From: Caldiserica bacterium UBA646
GTDB taxonomy: Bacteria; Caldisericota; Caldisericia; Caldisericales; Caldisericaceae
Assembly (NCBI GenBank): GCA_002299965.1
Contig: DBOM01000059.1
Span: 19,695 to 47,193 of the forward strand
Direction: 5' to 3'
Length of the DNA: 27,499 nucleotides
Shown here: piece by piece, positions 15,141 to 23,105 of the stretch
Numbering within the stretch: the stretch's first letter is position 1
How the letters are laid out: the number at the start of each line of letters is the position of its first letter
Program-made: the position numbers and the translations under genes
The notes under the pieces: generated by a model
Seen by the model: the letters and a program-made list of their open reading frames with translations, nothing else
What the model was told of the DNA's origin: nothing
Databases searched by the model: none

Positions 15141-17164
15141 GGAGTATTGATCTTAATAGATCTTGTATTTGGGTCCCAATCTATGATAAGGCCAAATGTT
15201 TCTGCGACGAAACGCAGCGGCACAAATGTCCTATTTTCTTTAATAATGGCAGGTTGGTCGAGTTCGACGGCTGTACCATTTACATAAGCTGTACTGCTTC
15301 CTATCTGTAACTTGATCTCTTTGCCGCTTATCTGTATTGTTACTTCCCTTTTTTCTCCGTCCCAGCTTACTTCCCCTCCTAAAAATTCAGTGACAAACCT
15401 GACAGGGACAAGGGTTCTATTTGAACTTTTATCAATAAATGGAGCAACGTCCATTTTCTTTTGCTCATTATTCACAAGTGCCGTATGGCTGTCTACTGTG
15501 AAAACAACCTCAAAAAGAACGGGGTCATAAATCACAGTTATTGTTTTTTCTGCACTCTTTTTTGATAAAGGATAGATGGCTTTTACTTTTACGGGTATAA
15601 GGCTGCCTTTGATTTCTGGTACAAAAGAGTAGGTAAATTCGCCATTATTTGATACGCTTACTTTTTTATTGTTGATGTAGACTTCGGTATTATATGGCGA
15701 AACATTGCCAGTGACAGTGATTTCTTTTGTTTTAATTGTGTTCCATTCCCCAGGCGACGTGACACTTAACATTGGCACTGTTGTATCGAGAATTATTGTA
15801 ATTGTCTGGTATGTTTTATTCCCCGCAATATCAGTTGCAGAAATGTTGATTGTGTTTTCTCCAAGGTCTAACATAACCTCTTTTGCAAAGGTCAAATCAT
15901 CTTTTACATTTACAAATACTTGCATTATGGAGAGCTGTGCATCTTCACTCAATGTTCCGTATATGAGTATTGATTCGTCTCCAGTGTAGTAGGGGTCATC
16001 TCCGGGGAATTCTATATTAATTACAGGAGCTGTTGTATCTACCTTAAATTCTTCAGATTTTTCTTCCTCAATATATGTATCTGTTTTACTGTAATAATAT
16101 AGTGTATGAATTCCCTCTGGAATCTGGAAGGGGTCTATATATTCTGAATAAGTTCCTTCATTCAGTTTGTAGAATGTTGTAATTGTTTCTGAAGTGTTTG
16201 TTTCCCCGATGAGAGTTACTTCGGGTTTTGTTTTGTAATAATTGTTGTATCCATCCGGAGAGAGAGGATTTGCTGTAATCTGGGTAAAAACAATATACTG
16301 CGACTTTATTTCAAATTCTGTTTCTACAGGTTTCGGTTCGCTGTCTGTCCATACATTTAATGTGTAGATGCCTTTTTCCGGCGGATTTTTTAAGCCAAAT
16401 CCTCCATCTATCTTTATAGTGGTATCCCTATTTTTATTGATAGAGTATGCAAGAGTGATAGTCATTATGTTTTCCTGGATGGATACATCTCTAATCTCTT
16501 GTCCGTTTACTGCGATGTTATTTTGATGGGGGACGCTTGGAAAGAGAGTTCCTTCCGGGAATTGGATGTATATGTTCTGGCCATTATATAAATTTCCTTT
16601 TTCTCCTGTGGTGAAGGTGATGTTGTATGCCCCAATGAGGCTGCTCGCATTCGGTGTTACTGCGATTTCAAGATTTTGTATCTGCGTTGATGTGATTTCA
16701 TATTCATCTGATTGCATTTTACCCTGTTTTGTTGTCCAGAGGGTTAAACTATATAATCCTGGTGTTTTAGGGTTCCATATGTTTGCCTGGCTCTTAATTT
16801 CAACATTTACTGTTTCCCCTTCTTTAATTGTTATTCCGCCGGGAATTTCAAGATACATTGTATAGGGAATATCACTCATTTTCCCAACACGAGCTGGTTT
16901 ATAGTTGTTTATAAGGAAACAGTCAAGGTGCCAGTTGTTGGGGCAACTGCAGGGAAGTGTTGTTCCTTCCGGGAATTTAATAATAATGTCATCTTTTCCG
17001 CCTATAAGGTCTGCGGTTGTGACAAAACTTATGCTATACGCTGCAATGGAATCTCTGAGCGAGGGGTTTACTGCTACGGTAACCAAAGAATCAGCGCGGG
17101 CATTCATTGTGAAGATGGGCATTAAAAAAAGTACACTTATTAAAACTACAATAATTTTTTTCAC
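15137..17164 (-). CDS. Exported Ig-like / copper-amine-oxidase-N-domain protein, 675 aa
   Basis: Cell-surface protein. A signal peptide is visible (residues 1-24, ending NARA). Two repeated beta-rich modules at about 25-165 and 168-290 both begin with xVTVAVNPS / EIAVTPNAS and contain the phrase I(I/Y)(I/K)FPEGT(T/L) then P. A Y-Y-Y/Ig-like region follows (about 295-540, with DTTAPVINI and DTTVPMLSV linkers). The C-terminal 115 residues contain two copies of the copper amine oxidase N-terminal (stalk) pattern, ...NRTLVPVRFVTEFLGGEVSWD and NRTFVPLRFVAETFG. That domain is common in anaerobic bacteria and does not imply amine oxidase activity; no catalytic domain is present. The start is a GTG at 17164 with AGGAGGAG 7 nt upstream, inside the end of the preceding gene. 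Confidence 0.85.
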   Translation of the reverse strand: MKKIIVVLISVLFLMPIFTMNARADSLVTVAVNPSLRDSIAAYSISFVTTADLIGGKDDIIIKFPEGTTLPCSCPNNWHLDCFLINNYKPARVGKMSDIPYTMYLEIPGGITIKEGETVNVEIKSQANIWNPKTPGLYSLTLWTTKQGKMQSDEYEITSTQIQNLEIAVTPNASSLIGAYNITFTTGEKGNLYNGQNIYIQFPEGTLFPSVPHQNNIAVNGQEIRDVSIQENIMTITLAYSINKNRDTTIKIDGGFGLKNPPEKGIYTLNVWTDSEPKPVETEFEIKSQYIVFTQITANPLSPDGYNNYYKTKPEVTLIGETNTSETITTFYKLNEGTYSEYIDPFQIPEGIHTLYYYSKTDTYIEEEKSEEFKVDTTAPVINIEFPGDDPYYTGDESILIYGTLSEDAQLSIMQVFVNVKDDLTFAKEVMLDLGENTINISATDIAGNKTYQTITIILDTTVPMLSVTSPGEWNTIKTKEITVTGNVSPYNTEVYINNKKVSVSNNGEFTYSFVPEIKGSLIPVKVKAIYPLSKKSAEKTITVIYDPVLFEVVFTVDSHTALVNNEQKKMDVAPFIDKSSNRTLVPVRFVTEFLGGEVSWDGEKREVTIQISGKEIKLQIGSSTAYVNGTAVELDQPAIIKENRTFVPLRFVAETFGLIIDWDPNTRSIKINTP

Positions 17165-17165
17165 T

Positions 17166-18248
17166 CTATTCTCCTCCTAAAAAATCTTTTATATTTGCTA
17201 ATGTTTCTCTTGTTGGTTCGCACGGCCCTCTGTAAAAAAGGGTAAGATCTTTATCAACAAGGGCAATGTAAGGGGAAGCATCTATTTTTAGTTGTTTTGC
17301 AAGAGATCTATCAGTGTCTTGTATTATGATAGTTCCTTCAGGGAGCTGGTCTCCTATTTTGTGCGCATCCTCAAGGGTATCGCTAAAGGAGAATACAAGA
17401 AATTTTGTATTTGAAATGTCGTATTTTTCAATTTCATTTGAAATTCTTTTAACGGAAGTAACACATCCTCCGCAATGTGGGTTTCCGCCTATAAGGATAA
17501 GCTTGTAATCTTTTAGTTTGCTTAGGTCAACTGTTTCTCCATTAATATCGTTTGTTTCTATCGGCTCAACTTTTATTCCTTTTTCTGCAAATGTGAATTC
17601 ATCTTTTGAAATTTTGTCGTATTCAGTTATTCCATATTTTTCTATATAAAAAAGACTCATTGCCTCTTTCACTTTATTTTTTATAAGCAGTGCTGTGTTG
17701 CTGTCGTTTGTATAGATGCCATCGACTTTAAGAATGAATTGATCAGCGCTTTTTCCTTTAAACGCATCAAAAAAATTATCAAAATCTATGCCTAATGTGA
17801 AATATGTTGGTTTGAACGGTTTTAACCCAAGTATATTAAGCTCATCGTCTATAACGAGCAACATCGATGCTTTTTGTGAAATTTTTGAAGATTTTTCGCT
17901 GTCAGGATTATCAATAACTATAATGGCCTCTTTTGCTACTATTTCCCCGTCTTTTTCGAGGTCTTCTACTGCAAAGCTGTCTGCGATGCGAAGCGCATTT
18001 GAAAGCGCACGCGGATTGGATACACCAGGGATATACCCGAGTATTTCTTCTCGTGCTTCATCTTTTGAAATAATCTTTGTGTATTGTGAAAAACTATTTG
18101 TTTTTAAAACCAAAACTGTAATAATTATTGCTGCCACAATTATTGCGGAAACAATAATAATGGTGCGAATATTCTTTTTATTTAAAGCTTTTTTGTTAGT
18201 TTTTGCCTTTTTTCTCTCTTTTTTTCTTCCATCTCTTGATTTACTCAT
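17166..18248 (-). CDS. Membrane-anchored thioredoxin-like protein with CGGC motif, 360 aa
   Basis: A strongly basic cytoplasmic N-terminus (about 1-26) leads to one membrane helix (about 27-48), so the remainder is outside the membrane. The middle (50-200) is not assigned with certainty; LNILGLKPFKPTYF and KVDGIYTNDSNTALLI look like a degenerate FMN-binding-type fold, but the usual phospho-threonine SGAT motif is absent. The C-terminal 130 residues are a thioredoxin/peroxiredoxin-like domain: IGGNPHCGGC with C259/C262, then a cis-Pro-type segment DASPYIALVD. AGGTGAT precedes the ATG at 18248. It is the first gene of the three-gene redox cluster; its likely electron donor is the thioredoxin-CcdA protein two genes downstream. 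Confidence 0.82.
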   Translation of the reverse strand: MSKSRDGRKKERKKAKTNKKALNKKNIRTIIIVSAIIVAAIIITVLVLKTNSFSQYTKIISKDEAREEILGYIPGVSNPRALSNALRIADSFAVEDLEKDGEIVAKEAIIVIDNPDSEKSSKISQKASMLLVIDDELNILGLKPFKPTYFTLGIDFDNFFDAFKGKSADQFILKVDGIYTNDSNTALLIKNKVKEAMSLFYIEKYGITEYDKISKDEFTFAEKGIKVEPIETNDINGETVDLSKLKDYKLILIGGNPHCGGCVTSVKRISNEIEKYDISNTKFLVFSFSDTLEDAHKIGDQLPEGTIIIQDTDRSLAKQLKIDASPYIALVDKDLTLFYRGPCEPTRETLANIKDFLGGE

Positions 18249-18308
18249 CTATCACCTCTCACAACATTAGTTTAAAAAATAGTTTGAATTTAAATTAATG
18301 CTTAATTT

Positions 18309-18797
18309 TTACATTTTATAGCCAAATTTTCGTAGGAGTTCTTTTCTTTTTTTAATATCTTCTTCTGTCTCAATACCTTTAGGACTGATACCATCAACAA
18401 CGCCTAAAATTGCTCTTCCCTGCTCTGTTTCTCCTATGACCACTTCCAGTGGATTAGAACTTGCAACGTATATGCAACAGACTTCCTGTATGTTTTTTAT
18501 CGCATTTAACACATTAATTGGGTACGCATCTTTTAAAAAAATGATAAAGACATGACCTGCGCCTATTTTATATGCGTTTTTTTTCGCAAGCTCTATGAGG
18601 TCTTTATCATTTCCTGCCCACCTGACCAGTGCATCACCGGACGCTTCTACAAAACCTATGCCGAATTTAATTGTTGGCGCGGACGTGATAAGTGCTTCAT
18701 ATAAATCTTCTACTGATTTTATAAAATGCGTTTGGCCAATGATTGTGTTAAGGTCTTCGGGCTTGTCAACTTTTATAATTTTAATTTTTAGATCCAT
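18309..18797 (-). CDS. Adenosine-specific kinase family protein (DUF355), 162 aa
   Basis: Matches the small family annotated as adenosine-specific kinase (PF04008), first described in archaea. Seen: a central VEASGDALVRWAGND segment, GAGHVFIIFLKDAYPINVLNAIK, SSNPLEVVIGETEQGRAILGVVDG, and the C-terminal RKELLRKFGYK. The full length is typical. The family has been linked to adenosine and AMP binding; the reaction in bacteria is less secure. AGGAGGG precedes the ATG at 18797 and a consensus-like promoter lies upstream. The 60-nt gap to the thioredoxin-like gene contains no terminator, so it may be the first gene of the operon. A 5'-nucleotidase that would release nucleosides is encoded 0.8 kb away, divergently. 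Confidence 0.88.
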   Translation of the reverse strand: MDLKIKIIKVDKPEDLNTIIGQTHFIKSVEDLYEALITSAPTIKFGIGFVEASGDALVRWAGNDKDLIELAKKNAYKIGAGHVFIIFLKDAYPINVLNAIKNIQEVCCIYVASSNPLEVVIGETEQGRAILGVVDGISPKGIETEEDIKKRKELLRKFGYKM

Positions 18798-18825
18798 ATA
18801 TCCCTCCTAGCAATTAACTTTTAAT

Positions 18826-18853
18826 AGTATAGTAAGGTGCACATTGTTGTCAA
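18826..18853 (-). promoter_or_regulatory. Promoter of the adenosine-kinase-family gene (and probably the redox operon)
   Basis: On the minus strand a perfect TTGACA (18848-18853) is followed after 16 nt by TATACT (18826-18831). It is one of the strongest promoters in the window by consensus match. Confidence 0.7.
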
Positions 18854-18995
18854 CTGCACATAATGCCCTCTGACAGAATCTGTAAGGCATCGTATCTGGA
18901 TGAATTAGGAAATTTTATTTTTTAAAAAGCTTTTTTCTATTAAACTATATATAGAAAGTATTTCATTAAAATATGAAAAAAGGAGGGTGAAAGAG

Positions 18996-19328
18996 ATGAA
19001 AAAGATGGATAAATTTGATGCAAATGATGTTGAAGAAAATAAGGTATTTGCAGCACTGAGTTATCTTGGTATACTTGTCCTTATTCCACTGCTTGTCAAA
19101 AAGGATAGTAAATTTGCTATGGAGCACGCAAAACAGGGCCTTGTGTTGTTTATAATAGAAATGATCTTATGGGTTATTAATTTTATTCCTGTCCTTGGCC
19201 AGATTTTATGGATTGTAGTAGGCATTGTTCTTCTTATTGTGAGTTTAATGGGACTGATCTATGCACTTCAGGGGAAATTCTGGAAAATTCCATTTGTTTA
19301 TGATTGGGCGCAAAATTTCAAATTTTAG
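18996..19328 (+). CDS. DUF4870-like (Tic20-like) small membrane protein, 110 aa
   Basis: Three membrane segments (about residues 20-33, 47-63 and 67-90 from this start) follow a charged N-terminus. The pattern ENKVFAALSYLG...DSKFAMEHAKQGLVLF matches the DUF4870 family, in which a xHxxQ/K(A/Q)G-type motif follows the first helix. Function in bacteria is unknown. The ATG at 18996 is chosen since AGGAGGG (18981-18987) is 8 nt upstream; an upstream GTG at 18987 is inside that ribosome site and cannot be the start. A terminator follows within 20 nt, so it is monocistronic. Its ribosome-site region is almost identical to that of the following nucleotidase gene. Confidence 0.82.
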   Translation: MKKMDKFDANDVEENKVFAALSYLGILVLIPLLVKKDSKFAMEHAKQGLVLFIIEMILWVINFIPVLGQILWIVVGIVLLIVSLMGLIYALQGKFWKIPFVYDWAQNFKF

Positions 19329-19345
19329 GATGGAGCATTAAACAT

Positions 19346-19380
19346 CAAAAAAAGGGAGGAAAATTTTCCTCCCTTTTTTA
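19346..19380 (+). terminator. Rho-independent terminator after the DUF4870-like gene
   Basis: GGGAGGAAAA (19354-19363) is followed directly by its complement TTTTCCTCCC (19364-19373) and six T residues; seven A residues precede it. The structure is symmetric and could act on both strands. Confidence 0.9.
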
Positions 19381-19532
19381 TTGTGTATATTTCTCTTGTT
19401 CAAGTAATAGTAACAATTCTTTTTTTGTTCCTATTGCCACTTCTTTTAATATTCTTCAAATAAATTATTTGTTGTAGTGCAATTTGCTTGATTTTATTAA
19501 GTGCGGTATATTTTGTAAAATTTTTTAAGAAG

Positions 19533-19561
19533 TTGACATGTTTGAAAATTTTTTATATAGG
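19533..19561 (+). promoter_or_regulatory. Promoter of the 5'-nucleotidase
   Basis: A perfect TTGACA (19533-19538) precedes an AT-rich -10 region reading TATATAGG: TATATA at 15 nt or TATAGG at 17 nt. The start codon is 45 nt further. Confidence 0.6.
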
Positions 19562-19605
19562 TGTAATATTAAGTACCAGAAAATCACAAAAGGAGGGTGA
19601 AAGAA

Positions 19606-21246
19606 ATGAAAGGAAACAAAATTGCAAAGAATGTGTTGATTTCACTTATTGTTGTTGTAATGGTGTTCTCAATTACAATGTTCAGTGGTTTTATTCCTCG
19701 TTTACAAAAAGTTACAATCCTTACAACATCTGATTTTCAGAGTCAAATTACACCGTACACAATGTCAGTGACTGTTGATGGAGAGAAGCAGACAATTGAG
19801 GTGGGAGGCGCTGCGCGTGTTGCAGGACTTGTTAAGTATTTGAAGAAAAGAAACGGGAATGCAAGTACATTGTTCCTTACATCAGGAGACGATTTTATTG
19901 GACCGGTATTCAGAGCATTTGGAGGTGTTCCCACTACATTTTTGTGGGATCAAATTGCAACTGCATGGTGTCTAGGAAACCACGAATTTGACCTTGGACC
20001 CGAAGTGCTTGGGAATGCACTGGATTATGCAACAGTACCTGTAATTGTTGCAAATATGGATGTTTCTCAAGAACCAGCACTGGAGGGGAAAATTCAGCCA
20101 GACATAATAAAGATGGTAGGCAATATTAAAATAGGAATTTTTGGTCTCATGACACCAACTCTTCCTATAATTTCAACTATAGGGAAAGTAACGGTAGATG
20201 GAGATCTTGAAGGTATTGCAAGGAGTGAGGTAGAAAAATTAAAAGCCAAGGGGGCTGATATTATTATTGCTGTTACCCATGTTGGTTTAGATGTCGATAA
20301 GGATATCGCATCAAAAGTTGATGGTATTGACGTGATTGTTGGTGGGCATTCGCATACGCTTATCGAAACTCCCGTTGAAGTAACAACGCCAAATGGAGGA
20401 ACAACAATTATTGTGCAAGATGGAGCGAAAGCAGCTTATCTTGGAGAATTGAATCTTTATGTTGGCAGAAGAGGCATTGACCATTATAAATGGAATTTAC
20501 ACCTTTTGGATGAAAATGTTCCAACAGACCCATTTATGGAAAAAATGGTTGCTTATTTTATAAACCAGATGCCACCCCCAGAAAAAGTTGGGGAATCTCT
20601 CATTGATCTTGATGCAAGAAAAATAACAGTAAGGAAAAAAGAAGCTGAAATGGGAAATCTTTTTACAGATGCAATGTGTGAAGCAGTAGGCACTGAAATT
20701 GCAGTAACTAATGGTGGAGGCATCAGAGGAGACAAGATTTACCCTAAGGGAGAGATTACAACAGCAACGATTACAGAGATGCATCCATTCGGAAATTCTA
20801 TTGTTGTTGTAAAGCTTACTGGAGAACAGCTTAAAGAGGTGCTTGAAAGAGGAGCAGCAGCCCTGCGTTCGGCAAATGACCCAAGGGATCCGGCAACAAT
20901 CGGTTCAGGTTCATTCTTGCAAATAGCTGGGCTTGAAATAACAATGGACATAAGTAAAACGCCTCAGCAGTTAAGCAGCGATAACACAAGCATAGTTGTT
21001 CCGGGAGAAAGAGTTATCGAGGTGCTTGTTGGTGGCGAGCCACTTGATATGGATAAGATTTATGTAGTTGCAGTGAATGACTTCATGGCAGGAGGAGGAG
21101 ATGGGTACCTAACGCTAAAAAATATACCAGATGCTGATAAAGACTTTACATATGTGTATCTAACAGATGCACTTAGTCGCTACATAGAGAGCCATACGCC
21201 AATTTCACCGGAAATCGAGGGAAGGATTACTATTTTAGGAGAATAA
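19606..21246 (+). CDS. Exported or membrane-anchored 5'-nucleotidase / metallophosphatase, 546 aa
   Basis: UshA/YfkN-type two-domain nucleotidase. The basic N-terminus plus hydrophobic segment (about 10-30) is a signal anchor. The metallophosphatase domain shows SDF (D43), GDD (D95), GNHEFD (N125, H126), THVG (about 225) and GGHSH (H248, H250). The C-terminal substrate domain shows GNLFTDAM, TNGGGIRGD and AGGGDGY. The first metal motif, DxH in characterised enzymes (Asp41/His43 in E. coli UshA), reads D-F-Q here, so one metal ligand is replaced by Gln. It probably releases phosphate and nucleosides outside the membrane; a phosphate transporter and an adenosine-kinase-family gene are nearby. 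The ATG at 19606 was chosen for AGGAGGG 8 nt upstream rather than GTG 19597. A terminator follows. Confidence 0.9.
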   Translation: MKGNKIAKNVLISLIVVVMVFSITMFSGFIPRLQKVTILTTSDFQSQITPYTMSVTVDGEKQTIEVGGAARVAGLVKYLKKRNGNASTLFLTSGDDFIGPVFRAFGGVPTTFLWDQIATAWCLGNHEFDLGPEVLGNALDYATVPVIVANMDVSQEPALEGKIQPDIIKMVGNIKIGIFGLMTPTLPIISTIGKVTVDGDLEGIARSEVEKLKAKGADIIIAVTHVGLDVDKDIASKVDGIDVIVGGHSHTLIETPVEVTTPNGGTTIIVQDGAKAAYLGELNLYVGRRGIDHYKWNLHLLDENVPTDPFMEKMVAYFINQMPPPEKVGESLIDLDARKITVRKKEAEMGNLFTDAMCEAVGTEIAVTNGGGIRGDKIYPKGEITTATITEMHPFGNSIVVVKLTGEQLKEVLERGAAALRSANDPRDPATIGSGSFLQIAGLEITMDISKTPQQLSSDNTSIVVPGERVIEVLVGGEPLDMDKIYVVAVNDFMAGGGDGYLTLKNIPDADKDFTYVYLTDALSRYIESHTPISPEIEGRITILGE

Positions 21247-21270
21247 GAGTAAGTACATAGAGTTTTGTAT

Positions 21271-21300
21271 AAAAGGCCTCCCTTCTCGGGAGGCCTTTTA
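21271..21300 (+). terminator. Bidirectional terminator between nucleotidase and metallopeptidase
   Basis: AAAAGGCCTCCC (21271-21282) and GGGAGGCCTTTT (21288-21299) form a 12-bp perfect stem with a 5-nt loop. The flanking A and T tracts make it suitable for both convergent genes. Confidence 0.9.
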
Positions 21301-21323
21301 AATTGTAACCATTTAGAATTAAA

Positions 21324-22910
21324 TTAAATTTTTTCTTTTAATTGATTTGCAAGGTGTATCGGGTTTAGTGTTTCACCTGATACACGCGTGAGAAGCTCGT
21401 TCCAGCGATATAGTGAGCCTGGCTTAAATATTTTTTCGTCAAAGAATTTTCCCACGTTTTCACTGAGAATATTTTCTGAAATGTTTTTTGTAATGTGGTG
21501 GCGCATCTGCGAAGCCATCATCTCTCCCAACAGGTAATTATGGTAGTAGACAGGCGCTATTCCAAAGTGTATTTTTGCCGACCAATCGGGGTATCCTTTT
21601 CTCTCGTTTGGAATATTTAGATGCTGAAGATCATTAATAGTATTGTACCAGAGCTCATTCAGGTCTTTTCTGTCTGGATTTTGATAAAGTTCTTTTTCAA
21701 AGAATACAAACGTCATAACCCATCGAGCTGTGATCATAAGCTGGTTTCTCATTAGGCGTTTCATTTTTTTTGATATTTCTTCGTATGTTTTATCGTTTAT
21801 TTCTACAATTTTTTGATACCATTGTGCGTCCCTTGCCATTCTGCCAAAGAACATTGCAACAGCTTCTGTTGTAAAGATGTGAGCAGGACCCCGCAGAGTA
21901 AAAGGCAATTCTCTGTTAATGTATTTGTCATAGATAGCGTGGCCGTATTCGTGGAGCATTGTTTCCTGTGAACTTATATTTGGCCGTATGTTGGCTAACA
22001 CCCTTACATCGCCTGCTTTGTCAACAGATAGTGTAAATGCATGTTGGTTCTTTCCTTTTCTTTCATAAAGATCCGAACGTTCAAGGATATCCGTTATGTC
22101 GAGCCCTATGGAACTGTACGTGTTTTTAGTAAGCTCGACAAGATCTTTATCTTTTAACAAAGAATCATAATCAAACCCATCAACTTCTGGTGCTTCCTGG
22201 AACCACAAATCGGAGTAGTGCCATGGCATAAGTTCTGATTTTTCTGAATTGAGTTTCTTTGAAAGTGTTGTATCAATTTCATCTTTTATATCTGCAAAGA
22301 GGAAATCCGTTTCCTCTTTAAACTTGTGGAACATATTATGAATTTCTTTTGTTGAAAGTTCTTGAAGGTCCATCATCATATCGTAATAGTTCGAAAAGCC
22401 TAATAGCTTTGCATTTTCGTTTCGTAATTTGATAAGCTCTATGATGCGGGGACCCATTTCTTTTCCAATTTCTTTTCCTGCTAACCATGCTTTTTTTCGC
22501 AATTCTATGTCAGTGCTATTTTTGAGAATATTGTCAATTTCATTGTTAGATACTTCTTTTCCATCAATTTTTGCACGAAAGTTTGCAAAAAGAGATTCGA
22601 TTTCAACCTCTTTTTTTACGGCTTCCTGAATTTTTTCTTTGGGTAATTGATTGGGAAGCATTGAGTCGTATAGAAGTTTTATTTCTCTTTTCTCTACTTC
22701 TGAAAGAGATTCGTCGGATTTTGCTTTCTTTACAATGTCAAATCGGTTTTTATCGGAAAGATACATCCTCATTTCTATTTCTGCCTTTTCTACTTCTTTT
22801 CCGTATTCTTCTTTGCCTGTTGTTGCAAGGTTCCAGTATGCCAGGGCTGTATGTTCCCACATTCTCTGGATATTGCTGTTTATTTCTTCAAGGAATGTTT
22901 TAATATTCAT
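21324..22910 (-). CDS. M2/M3-type zinc metallopeptidase, 528 aa
   Basis: Cytoplasmic gluzincin peptidase of clan MA, related to oligopeptidase F/angiotensin-converting-enzyme-like enzymes. The zinc motif HEYGH is at 320-324 and the third ligand is probably E349 in TTEAVAMFF, 25 residues after the second His, a spacing like that in M3 peptidases (M2 uses about 24). The mainly helical body and the C-terminal segment with APVYYHNYLLGEMMASQ fit the family; in M2/M3 enzymes a Tyr/His pair there binds substrate. There is no signal peptide, so it probably trims peptides inside the cell. GGAG follows a run of nine G just before the ATG at 22910. A good promoter is upstream and a bidirectional terminator downstream. 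Assignment to M2 versus M3 is not certain. Confidence 0.85.
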   Translation of the reverse strand: MNIKTFLEEINSNIQRMWEHTALAYWNLATTGKEEYGKEVEKAEIEMRMYLSDKNRFDIVKKAKSDESLSEVEKREIKLLYDSMLPNQLPKEKIQEAVKKEVEIESLFANFRAKIDGKEVSNNEIDNILKNSTDIELRKKAWLAGKEIGKEMGPRIIELIKLRNENAKLLGFSNYYDMMMDLQELSTKEIHNMFHKFKEETDFLFADIKDEIDTTLSKKLNSEKSELMPWHYSDLWFQEAPEVDGFDYDSLLKDKDLVELTKNTYSSIGLDITDILERSDLYERKGKNQHAFTLSVDKAGDVRVLANIRPNISSQETMLHEYGHAIYDKYINRELPFTLRGPAHIFTTEAVAMFFGRMARDAQWYQKIVEINDKTYEEISKKMKRLMRNQLMITARWVMTFVFFEKELYQNPDRKDLNELWYNTINDLQHLNIPNERKGYPDWSAKIHFGIAPVYYHNYLLGEMMASQMRHHITKNISENILSENVGKFFDEKIFKPGSLYRWNELLTRVSGETLNPIHLANQLKEKI

Positions 22911-22949
22911 TTTACTCTCCCCCCCCCTTTATCTATGTTTTCATAGCCT

Positions 22950-22977
22950 ATTCTACTTTTTAAAATTTTCAAGTCAA
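22950..22977 (-). promoter_or_regulatory. Promoter of the metallopeptidase
   Basis: TTGACT (22972-22977) and TAGAAT (22950-22955) lie 16 nt apart on the minus strand, 39 nt upstream of the ATG. Confidence 0.65.
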
Positions 22978-23056
22978 GTAAAAAATGCTATTTTTTTATT
23001 TCAAATAATTTTTTGCTGTTTTCAATTTGTATTTTTATTAGTGATATGGAAAACTA

Positions 23057-23084
23057 TTGATAAAAAAATTGTTAACAGTAGAAT
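23057..23084 (+). promoter_or_regulatory. Promoter of the PepV-like dipeptidase
   Basis: TTGATA (23057-23062) is followed after 16 nt by TAGAAT (23079-23084). The ribosome site GGAGG lies only 10 nt beyond, so the leader is very short. Confidence 0.6.
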
Positions 23085-23105
23085 AATACATTGTGGAGGT
23101 GATGC

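Noticed and set aside
15137..17164. Copper amine oxidase enzyme
   Set aside because: Only the N-terminal stalk-type domain is present; the catalytic domain and the topaquinone tyrosine motif are missing.
18987..18995. GTG at 18987 and GTG at 19597 as starts
   Set aside because: Both overlap the GGAGGG ribosome site; the ATGs 9 nt later are correctly spaced.
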